DNA of 64,000 nucleotides from Azospira restricta. GTDB taxonomy: Bacteria; Pseudomonadota; Gammaproteobacteria; Burkholderiales; Rhodocyclaceae. The DNA lies in NCBI RefSeq assembly GCF_016858125.1, contig NZ_CP064781.1:3481501-3545500 (forward strand), given 5' to 3'. Numbering within the stretch: the stretch's first letter is position 1; each line of letters starts with the position of its first letter. Under the pieces are notes generated by a model. The model did no database searches, had not been told where the DNA came from, and saw only the letters and a program-made list of their open reading frames with translations. Made by a program: the position numbers and the translations under genes. Of the stretch, positions 1 through 6,840 are shown one piece after another.

Positions 1-825
1 GCAGAGTACGCCAAGGGGCGTGGCCTGTCGGAGCGGAAAGCGTGTGCGCTGACCCGTACGGCGAGATCGGCGCTCCGTTACGAATCACGCATGCAGAAGA
101 AGGACGCACCGGCACTGGCGGCCATGCGCATCCTATCGGCACAGTACCCACGATACGGCTACCGGCGCATTCAGGTCTTTCTCGAACGCCAGGGGCAGCG
201 GATGAGTACTGACCGGGCTTGGCGCCTGTGGCGCAAGGCAGGGTTGCAGGTGCCGCGGAAGCGGCCAAGAAAGCGGATTGCGCTGTCTCGCCCCCGGCCG
301 CAAGCGCCGCTTGCAGCCGGGCAGGTATGGGCTTACGACTTCGTATTCGACGCCTGCGCCAACGGTCAGCAGCTGAAGTGTCTGACAGTCGTCGATGAAT
401 ACACGCGAGAGAGCCTGGCGATCGATGTCGCCGGTTCGATTCGTTCCGGGAGAGTGATCGAGGTGCTGTCACAACTCATCAGCACGCACGGTGCGCCCAA
501 GATTCTGCGCTCGGACAACGGCCCCGAATTCGTTTCCCGGGCGCTGCTGCGCTGGGCGGCCAACGAGAATCTCGACATGGCACTGATCGACCCCGGCAAG
601 CCGTGGCAGAACGGTATGGCAGAAAGCTTCAACGGCAAGTTCCGGGATGAATGCCTGTCGATGGAGTGGTTCAGGAACCGAACGGAAGCCAAGGTCGTAA
701 TCGATCAATGGCGTCAGCATTACAATGAAATCCGTCCGCATTCGAGCCTGGGCAACCAGACTCCGGCGGCATTCAAGAAGCAGTGTCTTTCAACCACCAA
801 ACCGGGAGCCATTTTCCAGGAATGA
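1..825 (+). CDS. IS3-family transposase OrfB, 5' end cut by window
   Basis: This is the integrase-like catalytic subunit of an IS3-family transposase, which as the OrfAB fusion cuts and joins the element ends. The frame is open from base 1, and residues before the first ATG at 91 (for example GLSERKACAL) match the usual start region of OrfB, so the gene begins upstream of the window. The rve catalytic core is intact. The DDE residues appear as Asp in AYDFVFD, Asp in LRSDNGPEF and Glu in QNGMAESFNGKFRDECL, the last two being the classic IS3 blocks. The C-terminus YNEIRPHSSLGNQTPAAF is also typical. The closest subgroup is probably IS407. The enzyme looks functional as far as it can be seen. 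Confidence 0.92.
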   Translation, partial: AEYAKGRGLSERKACALTRTARSALRYESRMQKKDAPALAAMRILSAQYPRYGYRRIQVFLERQGQRMSTDRAWRLWRKAGLQVPRKRPRKRIALSRPRPQAPLAAGQVWAYDFVFDACANGQQLKCLTVVDEYTRESLAIDVAGSIRSGRVIEVLSQLISTHGAPKILRSDNGPEFVSRALLRWAANENLDMALIDPGKPWQNGMAESFNGKFRDECLSMEWFRNRTEAKVVIDQWRQHYNEIRPHSSLGNQTPAAFKKQCLSTTKPGAIFQE

Positions 826-851
826 GTGGCCCGAAGAATTCAGGCAGGTCA
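1..851 (+). mobile_element. IS3-family insertion sequence, right part
   Basis: The window opens inside an IS3-family element. The visible part holds the orfB transposase and a short right end. The left end, orfA and the first codons of orfB lie outside the window. The right boundary is placed near 851 because the interrupted lipoprotein gene on the other strand stops making sense there, and the complement of the last bases reads TGACCTGCC, a plausible terminal inverted repeat starting with TG. The boundary cannot be confirmed without the left end and the target duplication. Confidence 0.75.
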
Positions 852-1330
852 AATGCACCACCTTTCACCGCAGTGGTATTTCCTATGTCGGCTATCGGGC
901 TACCTGAGAAAGGGAAACATACTTGCGCATCCACCTTGGTGACTAATCCAGCCACCAAAATTTCGGCTTGCCACGCCGAAGGGTCACCAAACAGTGCGTA
1001 GGGGTCACCGACTATTTGGTAGTTCCGGCTTTGGAGTTCATTTCGGAATGTCTCGGTCAGCTCTTCATCGGTGATGTTTAGCCTGCCACCTCGCCAACCA
1101 ATATCTGCACCAGGAAAACACCCCCAGCCGTGGCGAATTTTTCCGATTTGTTCGCCAAGAGGAATCTTCGCTAGAACCTTCCGAAACTCAATTGGCTTGG
1201 TCTGATGGCCGGATGGAACTTCGAGGGGAGCCCGAACTTCGGCTTTTTGCACAGGATTAACCGTGCAAGCGCTCAAAATTCCTGCGGCTAGCACAGATAG
1301 GAATGAAGGGGTAAGAGACCAACGATTCAT
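773..1330 (-). pseudogene. lipoprotein gene truncated by the IS3 insertion
   Basis: The N-terminus has a lipoprotein signal with lipobox LSAC (Cys22), so the product would be sorted to an envelope membrane. Residues 25-160 are a soluble domain with conserved-looking stretches (GWGCFPGADIGW, CFPFSGSPIADIGNTTAVKGGAF). It resembles lipoproteins found in trypsin- or caspase-linked envelope gene sets in betaproteobacteria, but I cannot name a family. The last roughly 23 codons (773-851) lie inside the IS end, so the native C-terminus has been lost and replaced by an unrelated tail. The missing part should lie beyond the left end of the IS, outside the window. Base composition is lower in GC than the core genes, like the neighbouring cassettes. 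Confidence 0.6.
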
Positions 1331-1401
1331 TGGGTAGCACCTACGTCAAAGGTGAGGAGCGTGCCGCCGACAGGGGAAGCGTTCCCTCGACTGCTCACGG
1401 T

Positions 1402-2115
1402 TCATTTCGGCTCAGGCATCTTCTCTTCGAGAGCTCTTATGAACTGCGGGGGAAATTGAGCGCCACGCGAGCGGGCAGCATTCACCTTTTGCCACGCTTC
1501 AGCAAAGCGGCCTTCGAAATACAGAGACCGTGCCCAACTGCGCCAAGTATTCGGATACGTCGGGTCAAGCTTGGTACTTTCCTCAAAAAACCGATTCGCC
1601 AACGAAAAGTACTTCGTGCGCTCACTGGAGCCGTTCGCACTGTTGTTTGCCTTCACTGAATAAACCGAGGCTGTGTCTGTGAGCAGGGCAACCTTTTGAT
1701 ACTCATCGTCAACGAGTTGGTTGGCTTTCTCAAGCTGCTTAATGGACTCTTCAAGTTGCCCTTGCTCAACTAAGACACGCCCAAAGCCCCAATAGGGACG
1801 GAAGCTGTTTGGGTTTAGTAACCACGATTGGTTGTACCTGCGCATGGCGTAGTCAAGGTTGCCTTCTCTCATGTATTTATCGCCTTCCATCCACCAAGCC
1901 ACACTTGCTTTTTCTCGGCCTCCGAGACCTTCCGATGCCTGCTTAATAAATTCCTCGTCGGCGCGTTTCAGTACTTCGGGACGTTCAAGCACCGGCTGCC
2001 CATACATTGGGACATTGTCTATGCGTGTGCCGCCTGTCGTTACGCACCCAGACAGAAAACCGACAGCAGAGACAACGGCAGCAATAAGAAATTGGGAATG
2101 GAGTGATTTGGACAT
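1402..2115 (-). CDS. TPR-repeat lipoprotein (cassette-like)
   Basis: A 237-residue protein with a lipoprotein signal: lipobox LSGC with Cys24 when translation starts at 2115. That start is preferred over the ATG at 2142 because GAGGAA lies about 10 bases before it. Two or more tetratricopeptide-like repeats follow, such as the segments around NLDYAMRRYNQSWLLNPNSFRPYWGFGRV (split by helix breaks), QLEESIKQLEKANQLV and RFFEESTKLDPTYPNTWRSWARSLYFEGRF. It is probably a periplasm-facing scaffold for protein contacts; no enzyme motif is visible. It sits as a single gene with a putative attC just upstream of its start, as expected of an integron cassette. The specific role is unknown. Confidence 0.8.
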   Translation of the reverse strand: MSKSLHSQFLIAAVVSAVGFLSGCVTTGGTRIDNVPMYGQPVLERPEVLKRADEEFIKQASEGLGGREKASVAWWMEGDKYMREGNLDYAMRRYNQSWLLNPNSFRPYWGFGRVLVEQGQLEESIKQLEKANQLVDDEYQKVALLTDTASVYSVKANNSANGSSERTKYFSLANRFFEESTKLDPTYPNTWRSWARSLYFEGRFAEAWQKVNAARSRGAQFPPQFIRALEEKMPEPK

Positions 2116-2136
2116 GGCGTGGAAATTCCTCAAGAG

Positions 2137-2229
2137 CGCCAACGAGTGGAGCTAATCAGTACCGGAGCGCGAAGCGCGGAGGGAACCCAACAGCGCAGCC
2201 GTTGGGCGTCAGGTTGAGCAGGGTTAGGC
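2137..2229 (-). other. putative integron attC site 1
   Basis: Read on the minus strand, the site starts with GCCTAAC, a perfect R'' core (RYYYAAC) whose TAA is also the stop codon of the MORN gene, a common arrangement in cassettes. It then holds CTGCTCAACCTGACGCC, the stem-loop CCCAACGGC...GTTGGG and a second stem AGCGCGAAGCGC-like block. It ends at a degenerate R' CGTTGGCG just before the TPR gene. The arm sequences resemble attC sites of chromosomal integrons of environmental beta- and gammaproteobacteria as I remember them. The R' core has mismatches, so recombination activity is uncertain. Confidence 0.55.
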
Positions 2230-3045
2230 ATTTCGGGAGTGGCAGACGGTGTTCAGACGATGCGAATGAATGGGCGGCGCAAGTTCTCGCTGAGGCGTTG
2301 GAACAAACTTTAGGAAAAAGCCACGATCAAAAGTGCATGTTCCGATTGCCCCCTCTATGCTGCAGATGCCATCGCCATTCACCGCTCCCGCGGCAAAGGG
2401 ACCTTCGAACCAGTCGCCATTCACCCAAGTGATGCGACCGACGCCGTGGTATTCGCCGTTCTTGAACTCGCCCTCATAGGTCTCGAGGCTTGGCCGCACA
2501 AGTTTCCCTAGTCCATTCCATGAGCCATTTTGAAAATGGCCGTCGTACATTCGGCCATCTTCGAAGAAGAACTTTCCTTGGCCGTTGTAACGGCCGTTTG
2601 CAAGATAACCTTCGTACTTACCAACGTCTTTGATTATGAATATGCCATAACCATGCGGCAGATCTTTTTGATACTCGCCTTCGAAGACGTCACCATTTGC
2701 ACCACGATATGTACCTTTTCCATGCCTTTGGCCATCCTTAAATGCGCCACGATATTCACCGCCGTCGCGGGATGTAAGTACTCCTTCTCCGTTGTAGAGC
2801 CCATTTTGGAACGAGCCGGTATAGCGATCCCCATCCTTCCAAAGGATTTTTCCTTCTCCGTGAAATAGCCCTTCGCGAAAATGGCCTTCATAGAGACCGT
2901 TATCGGGCAGGGTGGCAGTACCGTACCCATTCATTCCAGGATAGTAGGAAGACCTGCAGTCTCGCTCTTCCGCATTAACACCTGAAGCAATAAATGCGGT
3001 CACCGCAAAGGCCAGCGCAAAGGCAGTTGGTAGTTTCGGGAGCAT
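2224..3045 (-). CDS. secreted MORN-repeat protein
   Basis: A 273-residue protein with an N-terminal signal peptide (residues 1-25, ending VNA-EER). It consists almost wholly of MORN repeats of about 23 residues with the pattern Y-x-G-x-F-x-x-G-x-x-x-G-x-G. Examples are YEGHFREGLFHGEGKI, YTGSFQNGLYNGEGVL, YRGAFKDGQRHGKGTY, FEGEYQKDLPHGYGIF, YEGYLANGRYNGQGKF and YEGEFKNGEYHGVGRI. MORN domains form an elongated beta-sheet used for membrane or protein contact; no catalytic part is attached. The start at 3045 has AGGAA a few bases upstream. The stop lies inside a putative attC core and another attC-like site precedes the start, so this is the best-supported gene cassette in the window. Confidence 0.88.
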   Translation of the reverse strand: MLPKLPTAFALAFAVTAFIASGVNAEERDCRSSYYPGMNGYGTATLPDNGLYEGHFREGLFHGEGKILWKDGDRYTGSFQNGLYNGEGVLTSRDGGEYRGAFKDGQRHGKGTYRGANGDVFEGEYQKDLPHGYGIFIIKDVGKYEGYLANGRYNGQGKFFFEDGRMYDGHFQNGSWNGLGKLVRPSLETYEGEFKNGEYHGVGRITWVNGDWFEGPFAAGAVNGDGICSIEGAIGTCTFDRGFFLKFVPTPQRELAPPIHSHRLNTVCHSRNA

Positions 3046-3080
3046 AAAATTCCTAGCAGTGCTGATATGTTCAACGTGCT

Positions 3081-3149
3081 ACCCAACGTGTAGCCAACCG
3101 GCGCCGAGCACGCGTAGCTTGCTTGGCGTCCGGGTAAGCAATGTTAGGA
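3081..3149 (-). other. putative integron attC site 2
   Basis: Read on the minus strand this 69-base element runs from TCCTAAC (R'', one mismatch) to GTTGGGT (a perfect R' match to GTTRRRY). Inside, GCTTACCCGGACGCC and GGCGCCGGTTGGC are imperfect inverse arms (L''/L') around a central hairpin region, which is the folded layout of attC. It lies exactly between the stop of the 3151 gene and the start region of the MORN gene. Confidence 0.6.
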
Positions 3150-3150
3150 A

Positions 3151-3576
3151 TCATTGCGTGAGACGCCGAAGCGGGCCCATGCAAGCGTAAAACGACGGCT
3201 CTTGGCACATGACCATTTCGCTCATCGTGGGGTGGAAAAAAATAAAGATGGTCACCGTGTTACCAACGGGCGTTCCACCGGGTTTGCCATCACAGCCAGT
3301 GCGACCATTGCTCTTGGTCACCACATCCGTCATACGATAGAACCCATTCAGATCGGGTTTGTCGCTAATAGTAAATCGGCTCTCGCCTATCTCTTCGCCG
3401 CTGGTCACTACGGACGTATTATCCGGGCGGTAGTCGTACACCTCTGAACAGTTGTTCTTTGCATACGTCCATGCCCATTTCCCATACAACGGATGTTGCG
3501 CCGATGAATAACCGACGTTTGCAACGGCTGAGGTTGCTAGAAAACAGATGAAAAGCGCTGCAGCGGTTGTCTTCAT
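3151..3576 (-). CDS. small exported protein of unknown function
   Basis: A 141-residue protein with a cleavable signal peptide (MKTTAAALFICFLATSAVA). The mature part has a lipocalin-like start, HPLYGKWAWTYAKNNCSEVYDYRPDN. It contains about five cysteines (NCSE, GCDG, MCQE, ACMG), suggesting disulphides in the periplasm. I do not recognise the family firmly. The pattern 'G-K-W ... C-x-E-x-Y-x-x-x-x-D-x-T' followed by a beta-rich body resembles small periplasmic lipocalin-like proteins. It is the first gene of the putative cassette run, followed directly by an attC-like site. Codon use is less GC-rich than in the core genes. Confidence 0.7.
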   Translation of the reverse strand: MKTTAAALFICFLATSAVANVGYSSAQHPLYGKWAWTYAKNNCSEVYDYRPDNTSVVTSGEEIGESRFTISDKPDLNGFYRMTDVVTKSNGRTGCDGKPGGTPVGNTVTIFIFFHPTMSEMVMCQEPSFYACMGPLRRLTQ

Positions 3577-3600
3577 GATGTGATGAGTCCCAGGGTGTGT

Positions 3601-3756
3601 TCACAGCAACCAGATATAGACACATGCGAGATGCAAGAAGGCGTTGAAGCGATGGGCGAGCTTGTCATATCTATTCTGATTGAGTATTTGCCCGACAGTC
3701 GGGTCTTCCAGCGGCGGATAGTCTAGGCGGTTTCTGTGACGTTGGCATCACCCTAT
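3601..3756 (-). pseudogene. IS5-type transposase, C-terminal fragment
   Basis: The minus strand reads an uninterrupted stretch (C Q R H R N R L D Y P P L E D P T V G Q I L N...) that ends in NRYDKLAHRFNAFLHLACVY followed by IWLL and a stop at 3601. The NRYDKLA...FLHLA pattern is the C-terminus of IS5/IS1031-type transposases. An in-frame stop precedes it near 3757, where the IS481-type remnant begins, so only about 50 codons survive. Confidence 0.65.
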
Positions 3757-4355
3757 TCGGTTGGGTTTTCGATAGCGGCCGGGTTGTCGAAGCGAAGATT
3801 GGGCAGTGCCTCCATGCCGAGCGCCTCGCGCAGCGCCGGCGTCCGGCCACCGAGGCGGTAGCCCTGATGGGTCCGGTCGAGGTTGTAGTAGCCCATGAAC
3901 TCGTCGAGGTCGCGCTGAATCTCGTCGATCGACAGGTAGAAGGTTTCCCGCCCCTTCACGCGGAAGCATTCGCCGAGCAGCCTCCGGTTCATGCGCTCGA
4001 CTAAGCCGTTAGTACGCGGGCTCCTGACCTTGGTGTTGCGGTGTTCGATGTCTTCGATGGCGAGCAGCAGCTCGTAGGGATGGGACTCCGGCTTGCCGCA
4101 GAACTCGCGGCCGTTGTCGGTCAGGATCGCCTGCACCGGCACGCCGGCGCGTCGTAGAACGGCGGCACGCGCTCGTAAAGGAGATCGCAGGCGGTGACCG
4201 GCATCTTCGAGCTGTTGTACTTGGCGAAGGCGAGCGAGCAGAAGGTGTCGCGGTGATAGCCAATGATCTTGCATGGCACGGGCGACGTTGCCGAGTTCAT
4301 CGGCCAACTGCAGCAGCGAAAGCTTGCGTTTAATACTCTGAGAAAGTGCGGTCAC
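3753..4355 (-). pseudogene. IS481-type transposase with internal deletion and frameshifts
   Basis: The ends belong to an IS481-type DDE transposase. The N-terminus MTALSQSIKRKLSLLQLADELGNV is the usual start with the helix-turn-helix, and the C-terminal half (AILTDNGREFCGKPESH, VRSPRTNGLVERMNRRLLGE, YYNLDRTHQGYRLGGRTPA) carries the second Asp and the Glu. The middle is missing. In a shifted frame the N-terminal part continues GYHRDTF and then jumps to CSLAFAKYNSSK, which in intact relatives lies more than 100 residues downstream after a second DTF. The first catalytic Asp is lost, and at least two frame changes (near 4285 and 4150) are needed to follow the homology. The gene is dead. Confidence 0.8.
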
Positions 4356-4681
4356 GGTGATCTCCTATGCAAATCGGGTGTGTGGAAACTCCAATTTGTC
4401 AGAAGACCCGGCGACCGCTCACCCGCTTATGTGGGGGCGGGAGAGCAGACCTCGCTCGGGGGCGAGTGTCGGAAAATAACCAAACCAGTTCAGCCGCCCG
4501 GCCGCTGTTCAGCCCTTGGCGGACACTGGCAGCTGGTCAACCTGAATCCGGTCGATGTAACCCACCGTCATTCCGGGCTTGACCCGGAATCCAGTGGGGC
4601 CCTTCTGGATTCCGGCGTTCGCCGGAATGACGAACGCATTGGTCAGTTTCAATATGACTGGCTACCAGGCCGCGCCGCCGG
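4356..4681. other. gene-free stretch: IS end plus interspersed repeat
   Basis: This 326-base stretch contains the left end of the IS481-type remnant (the minus-strand leader and putative end near 4390-4415, TTTGTCAGAAGACC). It then runs through about 120 bases in which I see nothing, and ends in repeat copy A at 4535-4632. No open frame with family resemblance is present. Confidence 0.6.
4535..4632 (-). repeat. palindromic interspersed repeat, copy A
   Basis: The core is two nested palindromes: CATTCCGGG-CTTGA-CCCGGAATC, then CTGGATTCCGGC-GTT-CGCCGGAATGACG. It is flanked by GGTCAACCTGAATCCGGT and GATGTAAC, and the same flank occurs inverted beside copies B and C. This is a REP/ERIC-like intergenic element between operons. 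Confidence 0.8.
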
Positions 4682-5125
4682 TCAGTACGTCTTGTACGGC
4701 AAGAACTTTCCGCTCATGACGATCCTGACCCGATCCCCCTTGGGGTCGGGCTCGCGCGTGAGGTCCATGTTGAAATCGATGGCGCTCATGATGCCGTCGC
4801 CGAACTCCTCATGGATCAGCGCCTTGAAGGTGGTGCCGTACACGCTCACCAGCTCGTAGAAGCGGTAGATCAGCGGATCGGTCGGCACGGCGCTCGGCAG
4901 CGAGCCCTTGTAGGGGACGACCTGCAACTGCTCGACGGCTTCGTCCGGCAGGTCGAGCGCGGCGCCGACGGCCTTGGCCTGCGCTTCGCTCAGGGTCATC
5001 TGGCCGAGCAGCGCCGCGGTGCTCCATTCCTTGCTGTGGCCGACGATTTCGGCCAGATTGGCCCAGCTCAGCTTCTTCTTCGCTTTCCGGATGACGATCA
5101 GATCGGTGACATCTTCGCGGTTCAT
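4682..5125 (-). CDS. cynS: cyanase (cyanate hydratase)
   Basis: Catalyses the bicarbonate-dependent breakdown of cyanate to ammonia and CO2 in the cytoplasm. The 147-residue length is close to that of known cyanases (about 156). The N-terminal helical domain (residues 1-80) is followed by the conserved catalytic domain, PTDPLIYRFYELV...YGTTFKALIHEEFGDGIMSAIDF. The catalytic triad corresponds to Arg88, Glu91 and Ser114. It is the last gene of a minus-strand operon, 18 bases after the transporter ATPase, which makes uptake of cyanate the likely role of that transporter. Confidence 0.97.
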   Translation of the reverse strand: MNREDVTDLIVIRKAKKKLSWANLAEIVGHSKEWSTAALLGQMTLSEAQAKAVGAALDLPDEAVEQLQVVPYKGSLPSAVPTDPLIYRFYELVSVYGTTFKALIHEEFGDGIMSAIDFNMDLTREPDPKGDRVRIVMSGKFLPYKTY

Positions 5126-5143
5126 GGTGCTCTCCTTACAAGA

Positions 5144-5992
5144 TTAAGCGGCAAGTGATGGGGTAAGCGATTCGTCTTCGCCGGGGCGGACGACCGGGGG
5201 AGGGGTCTGGCCGGCCGGCTGGGCGTCTTTCGACCGGCTGACGAGGAAATCGACCAGATGGTTGCGGATGCGGTAGAAGCGCGGGTCGTGGTGCAGGTCG
5301 TGGCGCGTCCGGCTGCGCGGCAGCGTCACTTCGACAATCTCGGCGATGCGGGCGCGCGGCCCGTTGCTCATCAGCAGGATGCGGTCGGACAGCAGGATCG
5401 CCTCGTCCACGTCGTGGGTGATCATGAACACGGTCTGCGCGGTGGCCTGCACGATCCTGAGCAGCTCGTCCTGGATCGTGCCGCGCGTCAGCGCGTCGAG
5501 CGCGCCGAAGGGCTCGTCGAGCAGCAGCATCTTGGGCTGGATGGCGAAGGCGCGGGCGATGCCGACGCGCTGCTTCATGCCGCCGGAGAGCATGCTCGGC
5601 CGCTTGTGCAGCGCCTGGCCGAGCCCGACCATCGCCAGGTACCTGGCCGCCTGCTCCTCGACCTGCGCCCTGGTCCATTCCGGCCAGCGCGAGCGGACGC
5701 CGAACTTGACGTTGTCGATCACGCTCAACCACGGCATCAGCGCGTGGCTCTGGAAGACGACGCCGCGGTCCAGCCCCGGCCCGGCCACCTCGCGGCCGTC
5801 CATCGCGATGTCGCCGGCGCTGGCCGTCTCCAGCCCGGCCAGCGCATTCAGGATGGTCGTCTTGCCGCAGCCGGAATGGCCGATGATGCAGACGAACTCG
5901 CCCTTCTCGATGCAGAAGTTGACGTTCTCGAAGACCGGCGCGTCGCTGCCCGGGTAGGCCTTGGCGAGGTTTTTGACTTGCAGGAAGGCCAT
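5144..5992 (-). CDS. cynD: cyanate/nitrate-type ABC transporter ATPase
   Basis: The 282-residue ATP-binding subunit of an NrtABCD/CynABD/Ssu-type importer. It has Walker A GHSGCGKT (about residues 38-45), Q-loop VVFQSHALMPWL, signature LSGGMKQRVGIARA, Walker B MLLLDEPFGALD and the switch His in MITHDVDEA. The ATG at 5992 gives the normal start MAFLQVKNLAKAYPG; upstream in-frame codons belong to the overlapping region of other genes. The C-terminal 30 residues are Pro/Arg-rich and non-conserved. It sits 5 bases after the permease gene and 18 bases before cynS. The substrate is inferred from cynS; the family also imports nitrate, taurine and bicarbonate. Confidence 0.9.
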   Translation of the reverse strand: MAFLQVKNLAKAYPGSDAPVFENVNFCIEKGEFVCIIGHSGCGKTTILNALAGLETASAGDIAMDGREVAGPGLDRGVVFQSHALMPWLSVIDNVKFGVRSRWPEWTRAQVEEQAARYLAMVGLGQALHKRPSMLSGGMKQRVGIARAFAIQPKMLLLDEPFGALDALTRGTIQDELLRIVQATAQTVFMITHDVDEAILLSDRILLMSNGPRARIAEIVEVTLPRSRTRHDLHHDPRFYRIRNHLVDFLVSRSKDAQPAGQTPPPVVRPGEDESLTPSLAA

Positions 5993-5997
5993 GGCGC

Positions 5998-6837
5998 TTA
6001 CTCCGTATAGCTGACCAGTTTTTGCAGGCCGGCGAAACAGCGGTCGAGGACCATGCCGACGACGCCGATGACGAGAATGGCGAAGATCACGTTGGGCAGC
6101 GCCAGGTTGTTCCACTCGTTCCACACGAAGTAGCCGACCCCGGTGCCGCCGACCAGCATTTCGGCGGCGACGATGACCAGCCAGGCGATCCCCATCGAGA
6201 TGCGCATGCCGGTCAGGATAGTCGGCGCCGCCGCGGGAAGGATCACCGTCAGCGCCTTGCGCAGCGGCCGCACTTCCAGCGTGCGGGCAACGTTGAGCCA
6301 GTCGCGGCGGACGTTGGCGACACCGAAGGCGGTGTTGATCAGCATCGGCCACAGCGAGCAGATGAAGATCACGAAAATGCCCGAGAGGTCGGAATCCTTG
6401 ATCGTGTAGAGCGCGAGCGGCATCCAGGCGAGCGGCGAAATCGGCTTCAGCACCTGGATGAAGGGGTCGAGCGCCCGGTGGAGCAGCGGCGACATGCCGA
6501 CGGCGAAGCCGAGCGGCAGCGCGACCAGGATCGCGAGCAGGAAGCCGGCGCCGACGCGGGCCAGCGAGTGGCCGAGCTGGATGGCGATGCCCTTGTCGTT
6601 CGGGCCGTTGTCCTTGAACGGCGCGGCGAGATGGGCGGCGATCGCCTTGCCGACTTCCTGCGGCGGCGGGAAGCCGCCGGACCTGGCGGCCCCCTTGCCC
6701 ATCAGCGCCGCGTATTCGTCCTGCGCCGCGGCCTGCTGGGCGCTTTCCTTCGGCTGCGTGGCGACGAACCACGCGCCGACGAGGAAGACCAGCAGCAGCA
6801 CCGACAGCAGCAGACTTTTCCAGTGTTCGCGTTTCAT
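5998..6837 (-). CDS. cynB: cyanate/nitrate-type ABC transporter permease
   Basis: The 279-residue inner-membrane permease of the NrtB/CynB/SsuC family. Residues 7-27 form the first membrane segment (WKSLLLSVLLLVFLVGAWFVA). A polar stretch follows, then about five more segments. The EAA-type cytoplasmic loop that contacts the ATPase is visible as NVARTLEVRPLRKALTVILPAAAPTILTGMRI. It lies between the binding-protein gene (3 bases) and the ATPase gene (5 bases), so the three are co-transcribed and form one transporter. Confidence 0.92.
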   Translation of the reverse strand: MKREHWKSLLLSVLLLVFLVGAWFVATQPKESAQQAAAQDEYAALMGKGAARSGGFPPPQEVGKAIAAHLAAPFKDNGPNDKGIAIQLGHSLARVGAGFLLAILVALPLGFAVGMSPLLHRALDPFIQVLKPISPLAWMPLALYTIKDSDLSGIFVIFICSLWPMLINTAFGVANVRRDWLNVARTLEVRPLRKALTVILPAAAPTILTGMRISMGIAWLVIVAAEMLVGGTGVGYFVWNEWNNLALPNVIFAILVIGVVGMVLDRCFAGLQKLVSYTE

Positions 6838-6840
6838 TGC

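Noticed and set aside
1331-1401. A third attC site between the TPR gene and the truncated lipoprotein gene
   Set aside because: No R''/R' core pair could be found; only an inverted GTGCTACCCAA shared with attC site 2, too little to call.
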